Shown here one piece after another: positions 9,461-49,492 of a DNA stretch of 64,000 nucleotides. Location of the stretch: contig OZ025269.1 of NCBI GenBank assembly GCA_964019165.1, positions 5,312,379 to 5,376,378 on the forward strand, written 5' to 3'. This DNA comes from Mastigias papua (Eukaryota; Cnidaria; Scyphozoa; Rhizostomeae; Mastigiidae). A program made the translations under genes and the position numbers. The notes beneath the pieces were generated by a model. That model did not search any database and was not told where the DNA came from. It was given only the letters and a program-made list of their open reading frames with translations. The number at the start of each line of letters is the position of its first letter. Position 1 is the stretch's first letter.

Positions 9461-9876
9461 ATGCTGATTTTAAGATAAGTCTATTTGCCGATGATTGTGC
9501 ATTCTGTCGTGAAACAATATCATTAGAGGATGCTATTGCTTTGTAAAAAGATGTAGACAGGCTCTATAGATTGATCTGTGATTGGAATATGGACTTCAAT
9601 GTTATTAAATGTTCTTCAATGACTGTCACGCTGAAAAGAATTATTATTGAAACTGGATATTATATTTCGGATGACCCTGTTGAAAAGGTACAGTCTTCTA
9701 AGTGGCGTATATATTTGCAATGACTTTCGTTGGAATAAAACAGTCGATTTGGAAGTTGGGAAAGCAAGCAGATCCCTCGGTTTATTACATAGAAATTTTT
9801 CCAGTTTTTCAGAGCAAATAAGAGAAAAACTTTATTTCGCGTTTGTGCGCCTCCATTTAGAATTGTTAGAGTACTA
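9461..9876 (+). pseudogene. LINE reverse transcriptase relic
   Basis: The first frame reads DFKISLFADDCAFC, carrying the FADD catalytic motif of non-LTR reverse transcriptases, and continues to WNMDFNVIKCSSMTV. A stop at 9544-9546 and a frameshift interrupt it. The second frame (to 9876) reads GVYICNDFRWNKTVD then KASRSLGLLHRN, the usual segment after the palm in Jockey/CR1-type elements. It starts immediately after the DNA transposon end at 9453, so that transposon probably landed in, or next to, the LINE. Non-functional. Confidence 0.8.
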
Positions 9877-9899
9877 GTTCTGTACTTTATTTTGATTTC

Positions 9900-10194
9900 G
9901 TAACGTGTGCTTCATGTGTTCATATTAGTTCCCTTTTGTAATATGTCCACATTTAGTGTTTACGTCATGCCTCGTCATTGTCCCATTGTCCCATCCCATG
10001 TGAGTAGCTATTGCGTTTTGTCTATTCTTGGTGTATTGTCTCATTGCTTGCTGTCATCACTTTGTCTTGTGTAACACGTTGAATATAAATGTGGGTGTGC
10101 TGTGTGTCTGTAAGTTAAAGTCGTCGTGAGTTTGAGTACAGTCGTGTAAGTTGCCGTGAGTAAAGTCGTTTCAGTTGAAGTCGCCGAAAGTTAC
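9900..10194. other. No gene seen; leads into a hexamer array
   Basis: The stretch is AT-rich with several GTGTGT-like runs and GTCGTGAGT / GCCGTGAGT echoes at 10120-10190 that grade into the following repeat. No coding or RNA feature is supported. Confidence 0.5.
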
Positions 10195-10208
10195 AGTTGC
10201 CATTGCCA

Positions 10209-10290
<82 letters not shown>
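10195..10290. repeat. (GCCGTT)n hexanucleotide array
   Basis: About 15 units of GCCGTT, with the first few as GCCATT. The antisense NGNGNG open frame is a product of the repeat. The array is much more GC-rich than its surroundings. Confidence 0.95.
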
Positions 10291-11026
10291 TGATTGAAGG
10301 CATTAAAGTTGGATGAACTTGGAACACTAATAACTATATGTACTTGCATTAATTTGTCATTTTGTTGTAGCTCCTTATTTTATTAATTGTTATTTATATA
10401 TCTTTATTACCTGTAAAACTTGAGTTGTTTTACAGAATATACTTGTGAAATATGATCCTCGCATAGAGCTGAATTAAGGCATGGAATTGAGGCGGTACAA
10501 AGAAATGGAACCCTATTGGTAATGGGTGATTATCGCCAGCGGTCAAGTGTAACAAATGTATTGCTACATTTGACATGAGGCACACTCGAATCGTGTAGAT
10601 TGTTGTTTCAGTTAAAATACGCTCACAAAATGCTTACAAATCAGGTTGCTTTAAACCCCTTTAAATATTTTCTATGGTATCTTATAGAACAACAAGACAT
10701 TCTAACTCAAAAAAGATTTTGCCAAAATTTAGCAAAGTTGATGCTTTAAATTTTCATTCCTCTTTTCGATCATACCCACTTGGAATAGTTTGTAGCCAGC
10801 CTGATGAGATAGTAAGCCAATGCAACTCAGAATCCTTTACAGCCTAAATAGACTTCATATTGGCAAAGAGAGCGGTTATTTTTATGTGCAGATATTTCTA
10901 CCGACCCGCAAATGTTGTAAAATGGCCTCTGAAGTCCGATTGGTGTGAATAGAACAGCTCGTTATTGTCAAAGTGCAAAAGTTGGTTAAGGATTGTCTTC
11001 TCAGAAAAATCCTGAAGGCGTCAAAC

Positions 11027-11179
11027 ATCCTGGAGCAAGGAAATAGATTTGTAGTTCGACCTATCTTCAGCAGGACCTTCTCTAAAAATAGGAACTAATC
11101 TAGCAAGTTCCCAGTTGCTTGGAAGTAAGCCTTCCAAAATCAATTTAGTAAAGATGTTATATAGAACTGGTGTGAGAGC
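11027..11179 (-). pseudogene. LINE reverse transcriptase relic (fingers region)
   Basis: The minus strand reads TPVLYNIFTKLILEGLLPSN then WELARLVPIFREGPAEDRSN and YKSISLL. This matches the conserved non-LTR RT block of the form LP..WK.A.V.PI.K.G....NYRPISLL. A stop follows, so it is a fragment. Its strand differs from that of the relics on either side, so it is an independent insertion. Confidence 0.75.
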
Positions 11180-11581
11180 AGGTAATAAGTATAAGTATAA
11201 TATAATTGATTATACGGAGAATATCCTTCAGCTACATACCTACATAAAGACTATATTACAGTCGTATATATAATCTAGAACGAATAGTTATAACAATAAA
11301 AATATAGTATTGCGGATCTTCCAGAGTGCCATGTTAGTATTGGTTTTCAGTTCGATAAGCAATCTTTCAATCGCAATGCACAGTAGGAAGCTCCCTAACC
11401 TTAAAGGGATCTCTTTTCAAACTTTCAGATTATATAAGAAAGTCGTTTCTTCGAGTATTCAAGATTATACTTTGGTATTTGAAGATTCTTGCTAAACTTT
11501 GTACTCGTACCTAGTATACTGAGATCTTTGTTGAAATCTTTTCCAAAGGTTTCCAGGACATCATTTATTTATGATTAAAAT

Positions 11582-11824
11582 CCCTCCTTTCTTTGGGATC
11601 TCTTCGAACGTAGGTCCACAAAATACAATCTCCGAATAAAGGATCTCGTCCAATTACCGAGTACGAAGACAGTGAGATGCGGATTAAATTCACTCAAATT
11701 CAAAGAAAGCATACTATGGAACACGCTTCCCGACATTATAAAATCTGCCAAAAATGACAAACAGTATAAAAACAGAGTCAAAAAGTGGACAGGATCCACG
11801 TGTTGTTGTATGGTGTGTAGATAA
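11582..11824 (+). pseudogene. LINE ORF2 C-terminus with 3' tail
   Basis: The plus strand reads DLFERRSTKYNLRIKDLVQL, then FKESILWNTLPDIIKSAKND, then a KKWTGSTCCCMVC end and a TAA at 11822. The LWN.LP..I block and Cys-rich end are typical of the C-terminus of Jockey/CR1/L2-like ORF2. About 60 bases on, an AAATAAATG(TATTAT)-type tail at 11885-11920 marks the 3' end of the copy. Confidence 0.75.
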
Positions 11825-11924
11825 ACACTGTGAATAAGATCAGTTGGCCTGTATTAGTTTTTAACTATTCCTTCTTTTTTTAGTCAACTTTAAATAAATG
11901 TATTATTATTATTTTATCATAATC

Positions 11925-13265
11925 ATTATACGTCAATAGCCGATCGATCAAAATCAAGAAGTTGTTTAATTGTTAAGAAGTTTCTGGATCTATTGTTTTT
12001 TGCTCTAGCCTTTTCGATTACAGAATTGGGTCTCTCTTGAAGAGGCTGAAGAGATTCAATTTTTGAATTAGGATAGATTTCCCCATATGACATCAGCGGC
12101 AATATGATAAAAGTTGATTACTTGGGATTAGGAGACCATGTTTTTCAGAAGTTTTAATGCGGCAAGGTCTCCTTGCATCATCCTTACTTCAAGCAAATAC
12201 GATACGGTCCATCTCAAAATTCTTTGATCCCTTAAGCTTCTTTTAACGCCTTTACACAGTCTGCGGGAGTTGCAACTTTAAACTGAAAACTTTTGCCATG
12301 GATTTTTTCAGATGATCTCTCGTTCTTGCTAACCATGTTAGTTCAGTAGTTTTCCAGGTGCAGCATTTTTCAGAAACTTTCTGACACTCTAAAGTTTCTT
12401 GTATCTTATTTGGCCATCTTTCATTATGATGATCTTTCACAATACTTTCTTGTGTACCGGAAAGATGGCGTAGTGTGGTCTTCTAAATGGTCCTTATACT
12501 AGGCACTGGATTTTAGAATTTTTGACTTTTAGCTAAAAGTTAAGAAATACATTGAAAAATGACCTTACTTGCCCAATACAGCCAACTGAATAAATGTTGG
12601 ATGCAAACATAGGCAGTTGAATTCAGGCTTTTTATTAAGTAGCTAGCTATTTTACCAATCTGAGTGAAACCAATTTAACCGAGAAATCAGACTGGCGGCG
12701 CTAGCTGCAGTTTTCAAAGAGAACTCTTTTGTCAACGATGCACCCCACTGTAGATCTGTTTTTGGCATTCATGACCCAATATGTTTATCATTCTCAAATG
12801 GGAATCGGATTTAATAAATCAAATCATCACAAGTTCCAATACAATTATTAGTACTTTGTAAACCCATTATACCCAACAGTCGACGGCATGGAGTATGAAG
12901 AGGATTCTTTGTTGCTTTCTTCCTCATTAAATACGTAATGATATTACCTATTTATTGGACCATCACAAATACTACGGTCACATGACTAATTCCAAACCTG
13001 CAAATAAACATCTACTATACTTTGCGATGTTAAAATCTTTCAGATGGCACTAGTAAAATAATCTTTGCGATTATGAAGGCAAGAATTTTGAGGAAATACC
13101 ATCTTATTAGCTGACTTTCCATAGGTTTGAAACTATCCAATATCAAACCTTTATAGAGAAGCTGCACTCGTAACAAAACTCAACTTCCTATTTAAAATAA
13201 ATTCTGAGCTACTTAAGTAATCGCTATCTATTTGAAAAAAGAAGATGAAGATCAGAACTAAAGCA
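11925..13265. other. No gene seen
   Basis: AT-rich sequence with no convincing open frame on either strand. It probably consists of eroded LINE and other repeat remains, as on both sides. Confidence 0.4.
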
Positions 13266-13269
13266 AAAT

Positions 13270-13335
13270 ATGTTCGGCATCCCACAATGCTCTATTCTCG
13301 GTCCTGTATTGCATATTATTAATACAACCAAATCC
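13270..13335 (+). pseudogene. Short LINE RT relic (PQGS motif, mutated)
   Basis: FGIPQCSILGPVLHIIN matches the non-LTR RT block GVPQGSILGPLLFLIY, with Gly changed to Cys. The surrounding frame decays at once. It is a short remnant supported by one motif. Confidence 0.5.
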
Positions 13336-13699
13336 ATGATTCTAAGCACAAAGAAAACACTGAATCCCTGCGTCCCATATTACTCCCCTTTAATAGCTAT
13401 AGGTATAAACTGTTTTAAGCGCGTTTGCACATGTGAAATTGCCTATTTACTGAATACATATCCACAATGGCACTAGCTCATCTATCGAGTAACTTTGTGC
13501 TGCTACACTACAACTTCAGTTCTGAAAATTTCAGGAGCATAACGTCTTTCAACCTTTTTGATAGGGCTTGTATTGAGAGAATTGTTATCAGTTTAGGCTA
13601 TCTGACAATAAGAGACCTTAGGCGATTCAACCTATTGACAACAACTGTCGAACGGAAAACTGAAGCAACAAACTTTGCTAATTTCATTTGAAAAGTTCC

Positions 13700-15500
13700 A
13701 TTTTATCACTGAATAATCTGGCTGATCCGCTCTGGATTCATGTAATCGAAGTTGGAGTTGAACTTTCAGAAAGAAAAGCCTAAATCTCTGCACCAATTAC
13801 TATATCTCAGTTGTTGGAGTTAACCTGTTTTCCAATATGACCAAAGGCATTAAAAACTGCTGAACATGTAATTTATTGAATTAATATCCAAATCTAGACT
13901 TCACTATCTTCACTTAGATTTTGATAATATAAAGTAATCTAGATTACCTAAAGTAACCTAGATTCATCTAGATTCTTAGATTGTTTACCATGTCAAATTT
14001 CCATACTGAATAATTTATAGCTATTTTGACAGAATCGATGTGGTGCATTGCATTGTGTTGTGTTGTATTTCGGTGTTATGTATTGCACCGTATTGTATTG
14101 TCTCGTCTGGTGTTGTATTGCATTGTGTTATGTTATATTCTAACTATTAATGTATTGTAACTATTATCATCACATAAGTTCGTATAGTTAGAAACCGCCA
14201 AGATGAAGGTTTATTGAATACATTTGTAACTAGCCAATTCCAATACTGTCCTTTGGTATGGGAGTTCCATGCCAGAAAGATGACTAGTAAAATCAATATG
14301 TTGAACGAGAGAGCCATGCAAATTGCGTATGAGGACTATATTACCAGCTTTGGAACTATATCAGGAACAGATAGATCAATAACACTGTACTGAATGATTG
14401 CGCAACATCTAATGACTAAGGTGTCCAGAACGATTAATCACTTAAGCTTAATTCTTAGACCAAATGTTCCTACAAAGAAGTGTTACCTTATACTCAAGAA
14501 ATGCTAATACATTCTTACTTCATATGGTACATACCGCTGACTATGGAACTGATTATACGCTTTTTTCCGTTTCTCTGTCTTTCTATTTATTCTTTTAGCT
14601 TGTATTATATTGTAATTTTACATTTAATTAAAATAACTAGGTATTATTAGGTATTTTCTTTCACAGGGTCAATTGTAAAACAGGTTTCTATACTGAATTG
14701 TTACCCTGTATAAATAAGCTTAAAATGAGAAATGAAATGAAACAATTGGATATTGAGTATAGCTCAACTGAAATTTCATTTCATTTCATTCTTAAATATT
14801 TGTACACGGTTAGGCACCACGTAAGCGGACACGTCGCATCTATAGAGATGCAGGTAGTACACCAAATTTTCTGAAAAAATAGACTTCTGGCATTGTTACC
14901 CCTATAAAAAAACTCCATACTACATCCCCGCGACTTAGTATCTTTCTTTTACGCATGAATAGAACAAAAGCAAACAAATCCAACTGTCTAGACTGATTAA
15001 TAACAGAAAACTTATTTAATAATTGGGTTCTCCTTGCCAACCTCGGTGGCTATTGCTGGAATCAAAAAGAGAGTTATTCAGTTCTCGCTAAATTACGCAA
15101 CACAAGTCATGTGTACAAGGATATCTGCTGCGCAATCTATCGCACAATACACTAGAATTTTGACACAGATATTAACTAAAGTATTTCAAATTTGATCAAA
15201 ATTACACAAAATACAAACCTCTAATTGGGCACGACGTAAGTGGACAAAGCTTTCTGCTTTATTATCAAAAATCCTTTTGAAGGAAATTCTAGGTTACCAA
15301 CCTATGAAGAAGTTATTTTAAGTAAGGACGGAGCAACGTTTCACTTTCATTTCAATGCTAAATATTAATAAAAGGTGGCTCCTCAGATTTAACGCCTGTT
15401 CTATAGGGGACATGTTAAAAATTTGCAAAAAACTCTACCTACAAAATAGATAAATGAAAATAAATGAATTTTACACAATGTGTTGTGAATAGTTAAAGAA
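13700..15500. other. Repeat-derived intergenic DNA, no intact gene
   Basis: Contains a degenerate TTGTA/TTGTG pentamer run (14045-14145) and ATCTAGATT echoes (13900-13980). An antisense WNSHTK-like trace at about 14225-14300 recalls the LINE LWNSLP block. Inverted GAAATGAAATG / CATTTCATTTC blocks occur at 14728-14790. A direct echo, GCAC(C/G)ACGTAAG(C/T)GGACA, occurs near 14815 and 15228. All are consistent with decayed elements. Confidence 0.45.
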
Positions 15501-15536
15501 AATTGTTTAATCTCTAACCATAAACATGCTTTTTAA

Positions 15537-16335
15537 TTTGATCTTGAATGAATCAAAAGTCCTAAAAGATTTTACTTCACTTGGTAATGGAGTTCCAGAT
15601 TGGTGATCCTCTGTATGCAAAAATATTTTGCCTATGCCTAGATTTTAATATCGGAGGCCTTAAGCTCAAATTAGAGCTGCGTAAGTAGATCTGCTATTCG
15701 TAACAGTAGATACTTTATTATACTGCTCTGTAAAGCAAGAAGGTATCTCAGGATTTAATGCCTTATTCATCATGCATGAGGATTCTTGCTTGATCATATC
15801 AGAAATATTAGATAATTCTAGCTTTTAGCAGGGGCCCAACAGCCACATAGTATGCACTATTTGAAATAATAGGAATGTCCCTAATTTGCCATTTATCTAG
15901 GGCTTTTAATGCAGTGGTCACACAGGAGGCACAGATTAAGTAACGATATCTAAAATTGAAGTTCAACTAGTCCCAAATATAGCATCTTCAATAAGTTAGT
16001 TGGTAATACTTTTTTAGCGTATTTTAGCATCCCAATAGCCCTAATTGGCTCTCCGAAAATTTTTGAAATGTGCCTGTATTATGTAACTGTCGTTTTGATA
16101 CAGTTTTCTCTTACTGCCTGTTATCATGATGCTTATTACCATGCAGCCATTTTCTTAAGTTTTCCAGCTCAGCATTCACGGACTTCGTTATATCATCTAT
16201 GTTACTTGAAGCGTATACTAAACTATTATAATCCGCATACAGGGTAACTTTGGAGCCATTCAGTGAACATAGCATCTCATTAATAAATAATAGGAACAAC
16301 AGAGGTCCTATTTAGGATCCTTGTGGTACACCATA
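15537..16335 (-). pseudogene. LINE reverse transcriptase relic, two recognisable parts
   Basis: At 16335 going left, the minus strand reads VPQGS, a stop, then IGPLLFLLFINEML. Next come TLYADYNSLVYASSNIDD (catalytic YADD mutated to YADY) and LENLRKWLHGNK. Further left, about 15625-15537, FAYRGSPIWNSITK matches the C-terminal YRG..LWNSLP block. The order and strand fit one LINE copy. The stop and active-site change show it is dead. Confidence 0.75.
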
Positions 16336-16606
16336 ATATAATATAATTTAGTATAATATAATATAAGATAATATAATATAATATAATATAATATAACATA
16401 ATATAGTATAATATAAATAATATAATATAATATAATATAATATAATATAATATAATATAATATAATATAATATAATATAATATAATATAATATAATATAA
16501 TATAGTACAATACAATATAATATAATATAAACATAATGTAATATGATATAATATAATGTAATATAATGTAATATAATATAGTATAATGTAATATAGTATA
16601 ATATAA
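16333..16606. repeat. (ATAAT)n pentanucleotide array
   Basis: About 270 bp of ATAAT units with scattered variants (ATAGT, ATAAC, ATGTA). It abuts the LINE relic. The IILYYI open frames are artefacts. Confidence 0.95.
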
Positions 16607-16611
16607 TCCAT

Positions 16612-17690
16612 TTATTTACAATAGACAGGAAAATATGGCTACTTAAAAAGGCCTAATTTAGGCCTACTTTAACTAGTCACGGCGCTCTGTTAATTTCTGG
16701 TACTTTTGATGCGTGTATTTTGTTATGTTTTTTATTCATAATATTTATACAGGTGAAGCATCCACGGGTTACCTTGCCCCTATGGTCCCCCCTTGGCTAC
16801 GGGAAAGTGTCCCCACGGGCGTCAGCTGCGGCCCGTAAGAGTTAGTGGTTTTCATGCCTTGGTTACAGTTTGCTTGAAAGCGAGACCATTTAAAGATGCC
16901 ACAGAAAACACATGATAAAAAAAGTTAATAGTCAATTAATTCCTTGCAATCCAAGCATTGATCGCTGGTGCTATTAGGTAAGTGATGGAAGAAGCGGATC
17001 AAATATTACACCCATGGAGTAGTTAGTATTGTAGATGGTAGCATTCTGGGTAATGCGCAGTGCTGTATAAATAACAGCCCCGGGTTCTCGGGGTTCGCCA
17101 ACAAGTTGAATCGAAAGTTAAAACCAATGACAAGAAATTGACCATTTCATGTCTATCATCTTGTAGATCTACAAAGCACTCAAGGCAATATTTTGATATA
17201 GGGAGTACGATATTGTACTTTCCAATCAAATAAACCGAACGAGGCCACTTTAACTTGTGAAGGGACGCGTTTTAACAGGGGGTACAAGATCAGCAGAAAT
17301 GTATAAATAAGGGATCTTAATACTGTCCAGGTTTCATAAAAGTCCAACGAGTTCCACCTGATTAGTAAGCACACAAGAGTATCTAGCAGAGTATCTAACC
17401 TGTTAACTGACTGGCTATCTAACCTAGTAGCTAACCAACTAGCTGCTTAGCTACCTACTTAACAAGCAAACTACCAACAAACTATCTGATAAGCAAGACA
17501 TAAAGTCATACCAAGCTGCGGTAGTTGCCCAGCCATTTGTAGATACCTGACTTGAGATTTGTTTGACTTGTGCCTTTCATAAGTACTCTATGATATTTTT
17601 ATTGCAAATGTAATGGAATGCTTACATCTCAACTTGTCTTCTTTTATAACTGCATTTATTCCAGGCTTAAGTGATAAAAGAAATCTGTAG
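16612..17690. other. Upstream region of the TTC27 gene
   Basis: No coding exon is recognised. A degenerate TAGCTAAC/TATCTAACC run lies at 17385-17480. The first exon(s) and promoter of the downstream gene should be here or further upstream, because the family normally has some 45-50 residues before the first exon I can place. None could be assigned. Confidence 0.4.
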
Positions 17691-44883
<27,193 letters not shown>

Positions 44884-46063
44884 TATTCAATTGATTAGCG
44901 ATTGAAATTTAGCACTAGCGTGGGAAATAAGAATTTGTAGCCTGGATTTCGTATAATAAGAAAGATTTTACTTCGATGTTATTAATGTATAAACATGAAT
45001 TCTAGTGGTTATTAATATCATTTCATTATCGTTTTGGTCTTTGTCTCGAGGACTGTTAAACGTACCTAGCAAATGGGCATTACTCTCCATACTGTCAAAT
45101 TCATTGAGTTTGGAATGTTTTGCTAGAACCATAGATGGTGTCCCTCGTTCCTAGACCTGTTCAGTAATATCTCTTGTAAAGAAGATAGTAGTGGTTGTCC
45201 CGTAATGGCTGTTGTAATCGAATATGTAGATTTTAAGCCCTGGAAAGCATGGCTAATCGCATCGGTTGGCTGCGAAGCGTAGGGCTACGTCCCTTGTTGT
45301 AGAACTGCCTACCCACCTGGCCTGTTACGTATGCTGCGTAAAATTATGTATAAGCTATCGTACGCAAGACTTGATCCTGGAGCAAATATTCCTTCCAGTA
45401 AGTATGGTCATTATGGTTTATGAAAAAATAATTATTGTTTGATTGAACATTCACCATGGCTGAAGTTCTGAACCACGCTATTAGCAATCAAATCATTGAC
45501 CGTTACTGGACGTAAACCTTAACTCTTTCCTTGGAATAATTCAGTTCTCTGCATAAAAATGTAATAGTATTAAAGCGATCGAACGTGACATTAGTAATAA
45601 ATGGCTTACTGTTTTTTACGTAGGAAGCAGGTTATAAGAAACACGGGAACAAAGCAATTTTCAAGCCTGGGGAAAACTTGACAAAGACGACAAGTGATTT
45701 TAGTTTGCGAAGCATGATTCTATTGATTTAACAATCATCTTCAGTTACAGATTAAGAACGATAACATGAACCAATCGAACCATGTTTCACAAACAAGAAT
45801 CATTTGTCGTTTTTGCCATGTTTATCTACAATGTACTACTGCTGAGGAGCTTAAGTCATTTTCAAGTCATTTATAGGGCAATATAAGTAGACACGTACTT
45901 TCCCCTTTTGTAATCATCTTCAAAGAAGGAGCACGTATTCAGGGAGGTACAAGTTCAAGAAAAGCATTTACCACAAATAAGTAACAAAAACGCAATGAAC
46001 AAGAATACACAAAATCCACTTTGATAAAATTTAATTAATGAACACATCCTTTCTAATAAATTA
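44884..46063. other. Downstream flank of TTC27, no gene seen
   Basis: The first several hundred bases are presumably 3' UTR. No open frame or RNA gene is supported. The only canonical AATAAA noticed is at 45596-45601. Confidence 0.45.
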
Positions 46064-46405
46064 CACGTTTTATTAGAAACAGGTAATAAGGAACATAAAG
46101 CTGAAATTAGTAAAAATTAAGAAGCATCTAAAAAACACAGACAGGTTGCATTTCAAAAGTTAAACTTGAAAAACTGCTTTTAGAAGACATCTTTTTGTTA
46201 AACTGGAAACGAGCTCATCATTTAAGGTAATTCACATTGCATACTCACTTTAACAAGAAAAGCCTAATTTATGAAATCAATAGAAACATTGAATTAGTGA
46301 TTCGTCTTGAAGACCTTTAGGGAACATTTAACGGCGGATTTAACATCTTAAGAATCAACAAAGCTTAAAGTAAAGTGTTTGCTTCTTATATAAAAAGCAC
46401 GTAAT
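46064..46405. mobile_element. MITE family A
   Basis: The left end TTACACGTTTTATTAGAAAC and the right end GCTTCTTATATAAAAAGCAC (then GTAA) are inverted relatives. The internal block GAAGCATCTAAAAAACACAG matches 38335-38670. Confidence 0.65.
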
Positions 46406-46409
46406 CAAC

Positions 46410-47470
46410 TGCATGATAACCATGATAAATGCACACACATTAAAAGGCTTCTTTCTGTTGGAAGAGGCACTGGGACGCTGATGCTAAGCGTGCACAATCC
46501 CTGGCATCATTCAAATCTTATTTGTAATTAGACTTTTAACGTACCTTAGACCAGGGAGTTTTTCAAGGATTTTTTTAACATTGTATTTGAACTTTTAAGA
46601 TAGGTCATTTTTTCTCCTTTTTTGTAAATTTTTAGCTTTTTTGCTTTATAAGTAGACGGCCCTTTGGAAATCAGCTATGCTGAATGGGCAACCGTATATA
46701 AATAACTGAAATGTATGTATGTACGTAGGACTACCGAGTGGTATTGAAGCCCCTGGCTCAAAAGTCGACAAAGGCATGGCTAATTGACAATGAGGAAGGT
46801 TGACGGCGACAGCAAAAGTTAGTCAATGGCAAGAGTTGATTTTCTTTCTAAACTTCCTTACATTCCTTAATATCAATGGAAACTTAGACCACAGTGATGT
46901 GAGCCACGGATGGGTCCCTTTGATATACTTTATGAAAAGTGTATATCGAAAAACTATTGCTCTAGTCTTGTGCTTTGAAACCTGTTGAATCGACAGCGCC
47001 TCTCTTGGAAAATCCGTTGAACCACGCCGAATTTGCAAACAAAGTTCTTATTTTGCATTCCTACGATGCTCTGGACGATGCAAACAAAAAATGTTTGAAC
47101 AACATACGCAATAGGCTATGGAAAATCCTTAAGTAAGTGCCCTCCCTTGAAAAAGACTCACGCAAACTTGTGCTCCCACTTAGATACACATAACTGATAA
47201 TTGCCCCCTTGACTAAGTAGCTCCTAATGATCTTGTAAACAAACCTCAAAGGCAGCTAAGGATGAAGAGGTACGCAATAGTATGGTCGAATACATGCTTG
47301 CTTTATATGAAGCATGCATCCGGTTTTCAGCCTGGATGCTTCTTAATATTTTGTCAAATCCAGCTTTAAATGCTTCTTAAATGTTCCTTAAACTTCAAGA
47401 TGACGAATAGGGAGTTCAATGACCCTATTGATTTAATACACTTATATGTTATTGCTAAAATATGTGCAAT
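46410..47470. other. Intergenic; probable eroded minisatellite MITE
   Basis: No gene is seen. At 47117-47227, TATGGAAAATCCTTAAGTAAG followed by CCCTCCCTTG and CTCCCACTTAG / CCCCCTTGACTAAG resembles a decayed copy of the C-rich-arm MITE at 38878. Confidence 0.4.
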
Positions 47471-47473
47471 ATA

Positions 47474-47475
<2 letters not shown>

Positions 47476-47563
<88 letters not shown>
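47476..47563. repeat. (TA)n microsatellite
   Basis: About 43 TA units in intergenic DNA. Confidence 0.97.
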
Positions 47564-47569
<6 letters not shown>

Positions 47570-47570
<1 letters not shown>

Positions 47571-49080
47571 GATATTTTCTCCTGCTTAGTAATAAGCCTT
47601 TTTGCAATGACAGTTTTTGTAAGGATACTTCGGAAATTTAGCCTGTCTCTATTTCTTAAAATACTCCTTATTTTCCCCCAATTTGAGCTTATTGTTTCTT
47701 ATATATGTGTGTCTTATACCATCGCGTACGTCATTGGAATGGACTGACAGTAACGGTTTTCTTGCATTACTGTTGAATGACTTCAATGGTGGCTTGTTTC
47801 TTAATGCCAAACAGCGTGTCATAAAATTAAAATACAATTGCTTTTTCTGCAGGATCTTAGGGGCACCTAGTTTCTCGGTAAACGTCTTTGTTCAATCAAT
47901 TTATTGCTCTTCAATCAAGATTCACATTCAGTATTGTAGCGGTGAACGCTTGTTTGTTTGTTTGCTTGGTACGACTACGGAGATTGCAAAATGTATATGC
48001 GCACGGTTCGGAGTGCATAGAATAGAATCTAATTTTGAATAGAAGTTGAACAGGTACCCCTCATCAAAAAGCAGATGCCGCAGAGCGCATAAATTATTCT
48101 ATACCGCAGGTCAAGGAGATTTGGCAGATGATTTTTGTCACATCATTGATTAATTTGTGTACCATGCTGTAGCATTAGATGCCTGAAGGAAAGGAAAACG
48201 GTATGTTTATTGACTTGAATGTCTAATAAGCATCTCGAGTATAAACGTTTTATAACTAAGTTTAAATTATAGAGCTATTTATATGAATGCAAGACACCGA
48301 TCACTCGCATATTACAGCTATTGAAAATAAACTATTGTGATTTCAAACGGATATTGCTTTCAGATTAAAGTCATCATAATACAAGAGAACTCAGGCCGCT
48401 TTGAGTTTAAGATCGGTTTGAAATTTACCTGTCTGCTAATTTACCTTCGTCTAACATGAATATTTTCAGATCATCTTGAGTTCACCTCACATACCCCGTA
48501 CATGCATATTTCGCTATATTCATTCTATAAAGCCATTTAATCTCATTTTGAAACTCCATTTCATCCCGAAATGAAAGACATTTCTGCTCACATGTTCAGG
48601 TCCACATGAAAAACCGAATTGAGTTTCACGTTGACCTGAGCTTTATTTGGCCCCGCTTCATGAAATCACTCCCAGAGCTATACGTTTTTTATATAAAGAA
48701 CCTTGCTCAAGGCCTAGCATTTAAAGGTTCCTTCATCTTGGACCTCATTTGCCACATTGCAGTACTAAAACTGCCTTACTGGCTCCGGTTTTACTGCAAA
48801 TATAGTACTAAATGGAGACTATAGGTGTTAAGTTGTAAGACAGGGTACTATGGACATCGCAAGCTTCAACATAAGCCCCTCTACGAAACACTGTTACATG
48901 GATTACGCACAATCCATGCTAATTTAACTGCAATGAATGCAACTAATTTCCTAATTTTCGATTTCATGCATTGATAAAAATATTTGGAGCTGAAAAGTTC
49001 CTTGGGGTTTTTTGTCCTTAGTAGTGCAAGCTCCGTAAAAGTTTTTGTTTTCTACATGTAGGTTTCTCATACACTCTCTT
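47570..49080. other. Intergenic, no gene seen
   Basis: An open stretch of 119 codons (47683-48042) has no recognisable domain and an ordinary composition for AT-rich chance ORFs. Nothing else is supported. Confidence 0.4.
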
Positions 49081-49492
49081 TTTTATAAGAACCAGTAAAA
49101 ATTGAAGCTGCTCTTAATTTTTCCAAAATTTTGAGGCTGAATTGTTCTTAATTTGTTCTTAAATTATTGGCGTGTAAGCAATGTAGGCATTAGATAATAT
49201 AGAAGAGAACACTGGATCTTTATGAAACAGGTATTATCTTCAATAACAGCACAAGACAAAAGATATACATTCTTGCAGATGTATAATCCTTGCTAAATGT
49301 CTTGCTATACTTACAACTTGTTTTACAGACTGATGATTTCAGTGTTTCGAGGACTTTTAGCAAATATTGTTGAGTTTAAAAAGTTCTATATCACTTTCAA
49401 ATCAATTTACGACTGTGCTTCAGCATCAGCTTGTTCTTAATTTGTTCTTAATTTTCCGTAAATTTTGAGACTTCTGTTCTTATAAAAGTGTT
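49080..49492. mobile_element. MITE related to the TTATAAGAA-ended families
   Basis: TTTTTATAAGAACCAG at 49080 is inverted as CTGTTCTTATAAAAGTG at about 49470-49488. The motif TTGTTCTTAATTTGTTCTTA occurs near both sides. About 410 bp, non-coding. Confidence 0.6.

Noticed and set aside
10115..10327. Minus-strand NGNGNG open frame
   Set aside because: Product of the GCCGTT hexamer array with no start context or conserved flanks.
16280..16611. Open frames rich in Ile/Leu/Tyr on the minus strand
   Set aside because: They are translations of the (ATAAT)n array.
17665..17690. Acceptor at TTTATTCCAG (17664) for the first placed TTC27 exon
   Set aside because: The resulting exon has an in-frame TAG at 17688 before the conserved segment; it could only be 5' UTR.
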